DNA of 15,611 nucleotides from an uncultured Lactobacillus sp. (GTDB lineage: Bacteria > Bacillota > Bacilli > Lactobacillales > Lactobacillaceae). The position numbers and the translations under genes are program-made. Shown one piece after another: positions 1-4,893 of the stretch (position 1 is its first letter; each line of letters starts with the position of its first letter). A model generated the notes under the pieces. The model was not told where the DNA came from and did no database searches. It saw nothing but the letters and a program-made list of their open reading frames with translations. The stretch lies in the NCBI GenBank assembly GCA_937916845.1, contig CALFSK010000065.1:1-15611 (forward strand). Reading direction: 5' to 3'.

Positions 1-26
1 CAGCGTCAGATGTGTATAAGAGACAG
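1..26 (+). other. Nextera transposase adapter remnant (sequencing artefact)
   Basis: These 26 bases match the 3' part of the Illumina Nextera read-1 adapter, ending in the 19-bp mosaic end (AGATGTGTATAAGAGACAG, positions 8-26). The lysin reading frame that follows hits a stop at 17-19 inside this stretch, so genuine DNA starts at about 27. The match is from memory of the adapter sequence but runs over all 26 bases. Confidence 0.96.
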
Positions 27-409
27 ACCAAGATCCATACGGATATCTGGCTAAGTGGGGTATCAGCAAGTCACAACTGCAGCATGATATTACTAAAGGT
101 ATTAGTAAAGCCACCAGTAAGCCTGCCAGTGGAACCTACAAAGTAAAGAAGGGCGATTCATGGTGGTCAATTAACACGACAGTTGCTAAATTGACTGCTG
201 CTAACGGAAAAACAGCTAAGTCAGTTATCCACCCGGGTGACAAGCTAAAACTATCTGGTAGTACGACAGCGACATATAAAGTAAAAAAAGGCGATAGCCC
301 GTTGTCGATTGCTAGCCACAGTAATATTACAGTGGCTAAGTTATGTAGTTTAAATGGATTCACTGCGAAACACGTTATCCACCCTGGTGACAAACTAAAA
401 ATTAAATAG
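27..409 (+). CDS. Phage endolysin, C-terminal fragment with two LysM domains (5' truncated by contig edge)
   Basis: Open in frame from base 29 to the stop at 407-409, about 126 residues, with the N-terminus and catalytic domain missing because the contig starts here. The fragment begins with DPYGYLAKWGIS, a segment I associate with the region just after the catalytic domain of lactobacillar phage lysins, possibly of the amidase type (tentative). Two LysM peptidoglycan-binding repeats follow, starting YKVKKGDSWWSI (from 137) and YKVKKGDSPLSI (from 275). Each ends in VIHPGDKLK, and a short Ser/Thr-rich linker separates them. The first repeat lacks four residues present in the second between SI and TVAKL. 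The protein would degrade the host wall at lysis, with LysM anchoring it to glycan. It marks the lysis end of a prophage. A free-standing LysM wall protein is the alternative. Confidence 0.8.
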
Positions 410-453
410 AACATTAATACCCATGCTATCCAATTAAGGACAGTGTGGGGATT

Positions 454-480
454 TTGTTGTTACAGGGACTATTGTATAAT
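454..480 (+). promoter_or_regulatory. Putative sigma-A promoter of the Nudix membrane gene
   Basis: A perfect -10 (TATAAT, 475-480) lies 15 bp after a TTGTTG -35 (454-459). The spacing is shorter than ideal. The start would fall near 487, leaving a leader of about 20 nt that contains the AAAGG ribosome binding site at 491-495. This suggests the gene is expressed separately from the upstream lysin, as expected for a lysogenic cargo gene. Confidence 0.5.
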
Positions 481-505
481 TACTCCAATGAAAGGTTGTT
501 GCCTA

Positions 506-1699
506 ATGGATGAAAATAAAAAAGTGTTTTTGGACTATTTAAAGCAAATATACGGTCAAGCAAATGAACACTTGCGGGAGCAGGAGCATAAGAGGGACCA
601 AATAGTTATGTTTTATGCGGTTTTGCTTAGTTTTGTAATCACTGCGAATCATACTATTCAGGTGAATTTTGGTGGGCCGATAATGATGATGATATTGGAG
701 TTGGCTTTATGCGTTATTGGGGCAACAGTATGTATTGCAATTTCCAGTTTGCGGGGTTGGCATACGCAGTACTTGGATGCAATTTATGTAATTAATTATG
801 CAATGGCCCATCAAGCACATTATGCAAGTGTAGATGATTTAAAGAATAGAATTCAAGAGATGTTAGTAAACAAGCAAACGTCAGATATACCGGTTAACAA
901 ATCAGATAATCCGCTAGTTAAAGTTGGAGAGTGGTTCATACATACCATAGAACATACCGAAGATAGTATGTTCTATGGCGTCTGGATCTTTTCCATGGTT
1001 CCGCTGATTATGATTGAACACAGTATTTACAAGTTGGTTAAATGGGGTAATAATCAGGATGAACTATTAATTATTTTGATGTTAGTTTTCGTATTGATAT
1101 TTGTATTTTATTTTCGATATATGCATAGGTTACTGAATAAAAGCGTTGAAAACGCAAATTCGTGGAAAACTTGGATACTTGATTTTGATTATTACAGCAA
1201 TGGTCAAAAAAATTTTAGTTATTATGATGTCAATATTAACCATGGAATCCTATCTTTAAAACAGAGTACTGCTGGTGTAGTGATTGTTCCAACTATGAAT
1301 AATCAGTATTTAATGATTAAAATTAAAAGATCTGACGGGCGTTTCAATTGGGAGTTTCCGCGAGGTTTTGTTGAGCCAGAAGAAATAAATGGTGATGCAG
1401 TTGACTACTCAGCGGCAGCTAAAAGGGAACTTAACGAAGAATTAAATATACCTCCAATCGATGTAATAAAGGCAACTGATCTAGGAGAAGTGGAGCCGGA
1501 CTCTGGATTGATTGTGAGTTCAATACATGTAGTGAATGTTGACATTTCTAAGTTAAAAGATGTTAAGCTGCAGTCATCAGAAAAAATAGTTGAGTATCGA
1601 TTAATGGATATAGTTGATGTTCTAGCAGCAGTGAAAAAAGGAATGATTATTGACGGATTTACATTAAGTGCGATTGCACTCAGTCAGAATAGAGAATGA
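506..1699 (+). CDS. Four-TM membrane protein with C-terminal Nudix hydrolase domain (prophage cargo)
   Basis: 397 residues from ATG 506, preceded by AAAGG at 491-495 with 10-nt spacing; an upstream in-frame GTG at 443 lacks a ribosome site. Residues 1-32 are charged and probably helical. Hydrophobic segments lie near 33-47, 58-80, 155-171 and 186-205, so two hairpin pairs flank a soluble segment of about 80 residues. The C-terminal domain (about 255-395) is Nudix-like: WEFPRGFVE leads into the box, and RELNEEL (307-313) supplies the catalytic Glu residues. The box is irregular: 13 rather than 7 residues separate the first Glu from REL, and Asn314 replaces the usual Gly. Nudix enzymes cleave nucleoside diphosphates linked to another group; the substrate here is unknown. 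The gene is AT-rich, follows a lysin and ends in a terminator, fitting a phage cargo or defence gene. The function is inferred. Confidence 0.78.
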   Translation: MDENKKVFLDYLKQIYGQANEHLREQEHKRDQIVMFYAVLLSFVITANHTIQVNFGGPIMMMILELALCVIGATVCIAISSLRGWHTQYLDAIYVINYAMAHQAHYASVDDLKNRIQEMLVNKQTSDIPVNKSDNPLVKVGEWFIHTIEHTEDSMFYGVWIFSMVPLIMIEHSIYKLVKWGNNQDELLIILMLVFVLIFVFYFRYMHRLLNKSVENANSWKTWILDFDYYSNGQKNFSYYDVNINHGILSLKQSTAGVVIVPTMNNQYLMIKIKRSDGRFNWEFPRGFVEPEEINGDAVDYSAAAKRELNEELNIPPIDVIKATDLGEVEPDSGLIVSSIHVVNVDISKLKDVKLQSSEKIVEYRLMDIVDVLAAVKKGMIIDGFTLSAIALSQNRE

Positions 1700-1744
1700 A
1701 AAAATCCCCGTATTGGTCTTAATCGGCTGGTACGGGGATTTTTT
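1699..1744. terminator. Bidirectional terminator between the Nudix gene and the HTH gene
   Basis: A perfect 14-bp stem pairs 1699-1712 with 1731-1744 (AAAAAATCCCCGTA / TACGGGGATTTTTT) around an 18-nt loop. The A-run on one side and T-run on the other let it work in both directions, ending the rightward Nudix gene and the leftward HTH gene (stop at 1748). Confidence 0.93.
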
Positions 1745-1747
1745 GCG

Positions 1748-1972
1748 CTATTTGTTTGGTAGTTCTTTAACTTGTTTGTGACCAGTGACGGCTTCCATAC
1801 CTTCACGGGTCACAAGAATTTGGCGTGAAAATGTTCGCACGCTACCATCTGGAAATCTGTCTGGGTTACTTCGTAAAGCTGACCGTACGTAATCGGGAGC
1901 TTTCCCCCAACAATAAGCGGCGTCTCTTGCTGTCATGATGTCTGAATCGTTTAAATTAATGTGTTTGGTCAT
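1748..1972 (-). CDS. Small helix-turn-helix DNA-binding protein
   Basis: 74 residues. The core MTARDAAYCWGKAPDYVRSAL (about 13-33) reads as the helix-turn-helix of a small one-domain family in Firmicutes phages and plasmids, related in style to excisionase/AlpA-type proteins. Its pattern is a short sequence with an A-x-x-W-G helix, a V-R-x-A-L recognition helix, then a strand ending in LVTREGMEAVTG. The ribosome site AGGGAG (minus strand, 1982-1987) lies inside the last codons of the upstream 31-aa peptide, and only 5 nt separate that stop from this ATG, so the two are probably translationally coupled. It could be a repressor of this small cluster, an excisionase-like factor or the antitoxin half of a pair. 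I cannot choose between these from sequence. Confidence 0.72.
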   Translation of the reverse strand: MTKHINLNDSDIMTARDAAYCWGKAPDYVRSALRSNPDRFPDGSVRTFSRQILVTREGMEAVTGHKQVKELPNK

Positions 1973-1977
1973 ACTAA

Positions 1978-2073
1978 TTATCTCCCTAGAAAATGATTTA
2001 ATAGTAGGATTGCCGCGATAAGGTACATGATGGTGGCAGCAATATTTAATGCTTTCTTTGTCTTAGTGTTCAT
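1978..2073 (-). CDS. 31-aa single-span membrane peptide
   Basis: Reads MNTKTKKALNIAATIMYLIA then AILLLNHFLGR. It has a lysine-rich N-terminus (K4, K6, K7), a hydrophobic span at about 9-27 and a short basic tail, the profile of a small membrane peptide with the N-terminus probably cytoplasmic. An excellent ribosome site, GGAGG (minus strand, 2081-2085), lies 7 nt before the ATG at 2071-2073. It sits 5 nt upstream of the HTH gene, whose ribosome site it contains. I do not recognise the family. The role could be a toxin, a membrane-tethered regulator or partner of the HTH protein, or a phage conversion peptide. The strong translation signal and the coupling are the reasons to believe it is a gene. 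Confidence 0.65.
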   Translation of the reverse strand: MNTKTKKALNIAATIMYLIAAILLLNHFLGR

Positions 2074-2087
2074 CAGATTACCTCCAA

Positions 2088-2116
2088 TTGTAATTGAATA
2101 AGTGACGTGATATTAT
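2088..2116 (+). promoter_or_regulatory. Rightward promoter, antisense to the 42-aa peptide gene
   Basis: TTGTAA (2088-2093), a 17-bp spacer and TATTAT (2111-2116), with an extended -10 TGA at 2108-2110. The start would be near 2123. No rightward ORF with a ribosome site follows. The transcript would run through the hairpin at 2130-2151 and then antisense across the 42-aa gene (2158-2286). This suggests a small antisense RNA. I found no convincing terminator for it; a T-run at about 2247-2252 lacks an obvious GC stem. Confidence 0.5.
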
Positions 2117-2129
2117 GAAGGTACACGAA

Positions 2130-2151
2130 GTAAGGGCCTCTCATCCCTTAC
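2130..2151. repeat. 7-bp stem hairpin between the two small membrane-peptide genes
   Basis: GTAAGGG (2130-2136) pairs with CCCTTAC (2145-2151) around an 8-nt loop. There is no U-tract on either strand, so it is not a standard terminator. It lies just after the stop of the 42-aa gene and close to the predicted 5' end of the antisense transcript. It could be an RNA-stabilising or RNA-pairing structure in both transcripts. Confidence 0.6.
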
Positions 2152-2157
2152 CGTTAA

Positions 2158-2286
2158 CTAATGTCCTCGAGAGACCCAGATTGACCAAGCTAAGCTTATC
2201 AGTGCGATGATGAAGTTTAGGATACTTAGGTTTGAATCTTGTGGTCTTTTTTGTTTATGTCGAGGGCCGGTGTACCTTTTCTTCAA
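2158..2286 (-). CDS. 42-aa membrane peptide, possible type I toxin
   Basis: Begins at TTG 2286 with AAAGGAG (minus strand, 2295-2301) 8 nt upstream. An in-frame ATG at 2304 would give 48 residues but would place the start before that ribosome site. The peptide has a strongly basic N-terminus, KKRYTGPRHKQKRPQDSN (residues 2-19), followed by a hydrophobic segment, LSILNFIIALISLAWSIWV (20-38), and a short SRGH tail. Size, charge pattern, single span and an opposing promoter within the 3' flank match the layout of type I toxin/antisense-RNA loci. The sequence is not an Fst/Ldr member that I recognise. It could equally be an unrelated small membrane protein. Confidence 0.55.
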   Translation of the reverse strand: MKKRYTGPRHKQKRPQDSNLSILNFIIALISLAWSIWVSRGH

Positions 2287-2323
2287 CCCCTCATCTCCTT
2301 TCATCTATTACAGTACCGTAAAG

Positions 2324-2434
2324 CGTGTACACGATCAAGTGTAAGATGAACTAATTTAAAATGTGTACATTCAAACCTTGCAATTTAGCAATCGGCTGAT
2401 ATCCATGGGAATGACGTGCACAAAATGTGTACAT
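2324..2434. repeat. Three GTGTAC-containing repeats upstream of the 42-aa gene
   Basis: A perfect 10-bp palindrome CGTGTACACG (2324-2333) is followed by two identical 13-bp copies of AAAATGTGTACAT (2358-2370 and 2422-2434). The copies are separated by unrelated sequence, so this is not a CRISPR or tandem repeat. The position upstream of the leftward small genes suggests binding sites for a dimeric regulator, for which the nearby HTH protein is an obvious but unproven candidate. The rest of 2287-2470 has no ORF I can support. Confidence 0.6.
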
Positions 2435-2470
2435 AAATTTCACATCCTAGTGTTTTACAGTGCAAATAAG

Positions 2471-2517
2471 AAAACAGGAACCTCGCTAAACATTGATTTA
2501 GCGGGATTCCTGTTTTT
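2471..2517. terminator. Bidirectional terminator downstream of tRNA-Arg
   Basis: AAAACAGGAA (2471-2480) pairs with TTCCTGTTTT (2507-2516), extended inward by CGCTAAA / TTTAGCG around a 6-nt loop, with small internal mismatches. It lies 27 bases beyond the 3' end of the leftward tRNA gene and would end its transcript. If the prophage inserted at the tRNA 3' end, this terminator may be phage-supplied. Confidence 0.85.
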
Positions 2518-2543
2518 GAAATTTAACGTAATGTAGCTTGGAA

Positions 2544-2617
2544 TGTCACGTGTGAGACTTGAACTCACAACCCTCCGCTTAGAAGGCGGATGCTCTATCC
2601 AGTTGAGCTAACATGAC
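2544..2617 (-). tRNA. tRNA-Arg (anticodon UCU)
   Basis: 74 nt on the minus strand. The acceptor arm GTCATGT pairs with ACGTGAC (one G-T pair), with discriminator A. The anticodon arm TCCGC / GCGGA encloses loop CTTCTAA, so the anticodon is TCT, reading AGA/AGG. The T arm TGTGAG / CTCACA encloses TTCAAGT, and the D loop is standard. CCA is not encoded; TTCCA follows. The preceding promoter is perfect and the following terminator is close, so this is a single-gene unit. Phage-like DNA lies on its 3' side, which makes this 3' half the likely attachment site. Confidence 0.96.
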
Positions 2618-2630
2618 AACAACAAGATTT

Positions 2631-2659
2631 ATTATAGATAAGAACGGGGGTGGTGTCAA
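2631..2659 (-). promoter_or_regulatory. Consensus sigma-A promoter of tRNA-Arg
   Basis: On the minus strand TTGACA (2659-2654) and TATAAT (2636-2631) are both perfect and exactly 17 bp apart. The start would be at about 2624, some 7 nt before the mature 5' end at 2617. A GC-rich stretch inside the spacer (CCACCCCCG) is typical of strong stable-RNA promoters. Confidence 0.93.
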
Positions 2660-2661
2660 TC

Positions 2662-3228
2662 TTATTTAGCGTCTAAGTAGCGCTGGTTCAACTCCTGTAA
2701 GTCCTTTTTAAATTTATCCGTATCACCACCGGTCAACGCGACGTACATATAAAGATCAATATACAGTCGGTTGCCTTTTTGTGAAACAGCCCGATCCAGC
2801 TTCCGCACTTTTGCCACCCAATTTTCCCGTGCTGCGACCAGCTCAATGATTAAAATATCTTCATTATTACTAAGGCGCTTGATATTGCGCCACGGGATGC
2901 GCCTAAAATTACGGGTGATCATCGGAGTTGCGATACCTTCCGCGTTCACGTTTAAAACTTGGCAATGGCCCTGAAAGAATCGAACTAACATCTGATAAGC
3001 CGCAAATAAGCCACCGAACCCGAAGAGGCCGATGCTCAGCCATCCAATAATGTCATTTTCCAGAACGGAGACGTCACCGTATCGAAAACTATGAAACGCC
3101 GTGCTGAGCAGTGGCGCACCCCACGAGTCGGTGAGTGAATCAACCGCAAACCACGTAAAACCGGCGGCAATTAATAAGATCAAAATTGTACGGTAGGGGG
3201 TGACACGATAAATTAGTGGCCGGGACAT
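2662..3228 (-). CDS. Two-TM membrane protein with a PH-like C-terminal domain
   Basis: 188 residues, with GGAGG (minus strand, 3236-3240) 7 nt before the ATG. Two hydrophobic segments lie at about 14-32 and 60-85, joined by an external loop of about 28 residues. The remaining 100 or so residues are soluble. They contain the pattern of bacterial PH-like domains and of STM3941-type proteins (GIATPM..., then IPWRNIKRLSNNEDILIIEL), where an I-P-W-x-x-I strand follows a G-I-x-x strand. Such proteins are membrane-anchored and mostly of unknown function. The gene ends 3 nt before the tRNA promoter and reads toward it, so some readthrough into the tRNA is possible. I assign no reaction. Confidence 0.72.
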   Translation of the reverse strand: MSRPLIYRVTPYRTILILLIAAGFTWFAVDSLTDSWGAPLLSTAFHSFRYGDVSVLENDIIGWLSIGLFGFGGLFAAYQMLVRFFQGHCQVLNVNAEGIATPMITRNFRRIPWRNIKRLSNNEDILIIELVAARENWVAKVRKLDRAVSQKGNRLYIDLYMYVALTGGDTDKFKKDLQELNQRYLDAK

Positions 3229-3348
3229 TTTGGAACCTCCAGAAAGTTATAGGGATAGATAAAATGGACACTTATATGATTAACGTGCTGTTATTGTTTA
3301 AGAAAGTTTAAAGAAGAAGGTAAAAATGCTTAAACTCAAACTTTTTTC

Positions 3349-3377
3349 TTGAAATATGTTTGTAACAAAACGATAAT
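3349..3377 (+). promoter_or_regulatory. Sigma-A promoter of the 41-aa membrane protein
   Basis: TTGAAA (3349-3354), a 17-bp spacer and GATAAT (3372-3377), each one base off consensus or close to it. Upstream, AGTTTAA (3305-3311) and TTAAACT (3330-3336) form a 7-bp inverted repeat with an 18-nt gap, possibly a regulator site. Confidence 0.7.
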
Positions 3378-3406
3378 ATAAACGTAACAGGGAAGGAGAA
3401 TCACTT

Positions 3407-3532
3407 ATGGGTCCAGTATTAGCAATTATCTTAATTTTAGCCATCGCGGGTGGCGTTCAGTACTACTCTAATTTTGTCACAAAAGAGAACGCGGCAAGCA
3501 AACATTTCACTGCGTCCCGTAATAACCGTTAG
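3407..3532 (+). CDS. 41-aa small membrane protein
   Basis: Reads MGPVLAIILILAIAGGVQYY and then a polar tail rich in N, K, S and R ending ASRNNR. One hydrophobic span (2-20) with a polar C-terminus suggests a single-pass peptide. GGAAGGAG (3391-3398) lies 8 nt before the ATG, with a good promoter at 3349-3377 and a strong terminator at 3586-3622, so it forms a complete single-gene transcription unit. I do not recognise a function. Small proteins of this kind recur in lactobacilli as uncharacterised membrane peptides. Confidence 0.75.
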   Translation: MGPVLAIILILAIAGGVQYYSNFVTKENAASKHFTASRNNR

Positions 3533-3585
3533 GCCTACGGGAGATTCTTATCAATGCACACATGTGCTTATACAATCAAACTATT

Positions 3586-3622
3586 AAAAAAGAACTGATC
3601 AACAATTGATCAGTTCTTTTTT
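3586..3622. terminator. Bidirectional terminator between the 41-aa and 51-aa genes
   Basis: A perfect 17-bp stem (3586-3602 with 3606-3622, AAAAAAGAACTGATCAA and its complement) with a 3-nt loop CAA. The A-run and T-run allow termination of the convergent genes on both sides. Confidence 0.94.
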
Positions 3623-3624
3623 AA

Positions 3625-3780
3625 TTACTTGATTTTTGGAGTGTGTTCGATGGTTTCAGTCTTACCAGCGGCCCAACGTTGGATCGCTGCAGTTTGCTTT
3701 TCGCGACGAATGCGCTTTTGCTTGTCAGCAACTGGCCGACGTGAAGCCCAAGTGTTATATGGTTTTGCAACAACAGTCAT
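3625..3780 (-). CDS. 51-aa basic small protein
   Basis: Reads MTVVAKPYNTWASRRPVADK, QKRIRREKQTAAIQRWAAGK, TETIEHTPKIK in sequence. It has no hydrophobic span and is rich in Arg and Lys in the middle (about 14-30), which could form an amphipathic basic helix and suggests a nucleic-acid or ribosome contact. The ribosome site AGGAGGG precedes the ATG by 10 nt. It ends 3 nt before the shared terminator and starts opposite the TetR gene. I do not know a function. Its codon use looks like that of highly expressed neighbours (for example GCA, CGT, AAG), unlike a random ORF. Confidence 0.7.
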   Translation of the reverse strand: MTVVAKPYNTWASRRPVADKQKRIRREKQTAAIQRWAAGKTETIEHTPKIK

Positions 3781-4028
3781 AAGAGTATGTCCCTCCTTTG
3801 ATTAGTCCAATAACGACTATATTAAAACAAGTATAGCGTAAATTGCAACCGAATTTTACGGAAAAGGTGCCTTTCCCTGAAAAAATTGCATTTTCATTAT
3901 ACCCAATCCAACTGAAAGTTGTCAAGGTATTATCCTTTACAGGAAAGCAAATTTAAATCCATTAAGCCCCAAATGATTAACCAAACCGAACGATTAATCA
4001 CCAGTTATAGACGTTCACGGGCGAATTG
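3781..4028. other. Intergenic region between the divergent 51-aa and tetR genes
   Basis: Together with the promoter region after it, this gap is just over 300 bases. It has no ORF with a ribosome site. CGTAAA (3837-3842) and TTTACG (3855-3860) form an inverted repeat around TTGCAA (3843-3848), which also reads as a possible minus-strand -35 of the 51-aa gene followed by TAATAT at 18 bp. I see nothing else convincing; the stretch 3890-4020 is AT-rich and unstructured. Confidence 0.4.
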
Positions 4029-4076
4029 TCCGCCACACGCGGATTGTTAGACACTTTTGGGAAATGATGCTATATT
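4029..4076 (+). promoter_or_regulatory. tetR promoter with an upstream inverted-repeat operator candidate
   Basis: TAGACA (4048-4053), a 17-bp spacer and TATATT (4071-4076), with an extended -10 TGC at 4068-4070. Just upstream, TCCGC (4029-4033) and GCGGA (4039-4043) are an inverted repeat separated by 5 nt, extended by partial symmetry (AATTG / TTGTT). The placement against the -35 fits autorepression by the TetR-type protein, which is typical for the family. Confidence 0.65.
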
Positions 4077-4105
4077 ACTTTTAGTTAGAAAGTAGGGAAG
4101 CTATC

Positions 4106-4735
4106 ATGAGTCACGATGTTGACCCCCGTGTCGATAAGACGCGCCGGCGTTTACGCCAAGCATTAATTACATTATTACAAACTGAAACCGTTGAAAATAT
4201 TTCCGTCCAAAAATTAACGAGTACCGCTGCGGTCACCCGCGGAACCTTTTATCTTCATTATAAAGATAAACCTGATTTTGTTGATCAAGCGTTGGAAGAC
4301 CTTGTCACAGAATTATTTGACCAGGCCGTCGTTACAGTGGGCATCGGGGACATTATTACTAACCCGGTGGACCCCTTACGCCGCGTCCAAGTTCTGTCCT
4401 TATCACGGGCATTAGGCTACATTGACCAGCACGCCGATGCGTTTAAGACGCTGCTACTGGAACAACGCCAATTGGCCGTTAACCGCCGGATTAATCAGCA
4501 ACTAACGAAGTGGATGGAAAACTTCTACCACGATTTTGAAGACCAGTTCACCGACCTAGAAGTGCCGGTCAGTATTCAAATCGCGTACTACGTTTCCGCT
4601 ACCGTTGGCCTAATTACGGATTGGCTCGCCAATGACATGATTTACACGCCGCGTTACTTAACCAAGTGCATTAAAAAGATGCATCATTTGATGACGGCGC
4701 GCAGCATTAGTTTTACAGATTTCTTTGTCCAATGA
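4106..4735 (+). CDS. TetR/AcrR-family transcriptional regulator
   Basis: 209 residues. Residues 10-57 form the TetR N-terminal DNA-binding domain: TRRRLRQALITLL (helix 1), ENISVQKLTSTAAVTRGTFY (helix 2 and the recognition helix, about 30-49), then LHYKDKPDFVDQAL. The C-terminal part (about 60-209) is the variable ligand-binding and dimerisation region; the pattern resembles the DhaS-like subgroup, but the ligand is unknown. The target may be its own promoter (operator candidate at 4029-4043) or the divergent 51-aa gene. No transporter or enzyme gene lies beside it, so the regulon cannot be read from context. It ends 9 nt before the rplU promoter. Length is normal for the family. Confidence 0.93.
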   Translation: MSHDVDPRVDKTRRRLRQALITLLQTETVENISVQKLTSTAAVTRGTFYLHYKDKPDFVDQALEDLVTELFDQAVVTVGIGDIITNPVDPLRRVQVLSLSRALGYIDQHADAFKTLLLEQRQLAVNRRINQQLTKWMENFYHDFEDQFTDLEVPVSIQIAYYVSATVGLITDWLANDMIYTPRYLTKCIKKMHHLMTARSISFTDFFVQ

Positions 4736-4744
4736 AACTCTTAC

Positions 4745-4773
4745 TTGACTATTGCAAAGAAATTTGATAACAT
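4745..4773 (+). promoter_or_regulatory. Promoter of the rplU-prp-rpmA operon
   Basis: TTGACT (4745-4750), a 17-bp spacer and TAACAT (4768-4773), with an extended -10 TGA at 4765-4767. The start is at about 4780, giving a leader of some 115 nt before the rplU start. Confidence 0.7.
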
Positions 4774-4779
4774 TTTCCT

Positions 4780-4893
4780 GTTGTATTTGTGGACTTCTAC
4801 AGCTACAACCGCACGAGTTGAGTATTAAGTCCAGGTTACTGGCGCTTAACTTGGCGAGTCTAAGTGATTCATAATTTAAGGAGGTGCACAAAC
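4780..4893 (+). promoter_or_regulatory. Structured 5' leader of rplU (putative L21 ribosomal-protein leader)
   Basis: Two hairpins are visible. The first pairs GTTGTA (4780-4785) with TACAAC (4804-4809) and TGTGGA (4788-4793) with TCTACA (4796-4801), across a 2x2 internal loop. The second pairs TTAAG (4825-4829) with CTTAA (4845-4849) and CCAG (4831-4834) with CTGG (4839-4842), around GTTA. Firmicutes rplU operons often carry an L21 leader through which the operon is autoregulated. The location and structure fit; family membership is not verified. Confidence 0.65.

Noticed and set aside
136..414. 92-codon frame opposite the lysin fragment
   Set aside because: Mirror of the two LysM repeats on the other strand; repeats translate into a repeated hydrophobic pattern. 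No ribosome site or independent support.
443..505. Upstream GTG start of the Nudix gene
   Set aside because: It precedes the -10 element at 475-480 and has no ribosome site; ATG 506 has AAAGG at good spacing.
2324..2434. CRISPR-like array
   Set aside because: Only two exact 13-bp copies plus one related palindrome; repeats too short and too few, no cas genes in view.
4864..4893. Ten-residue N-terminal extension of L21
   Set aside because: It would start upstream of the ribosome site AAGGAGG; L21 proteins begin at the YAII segment.
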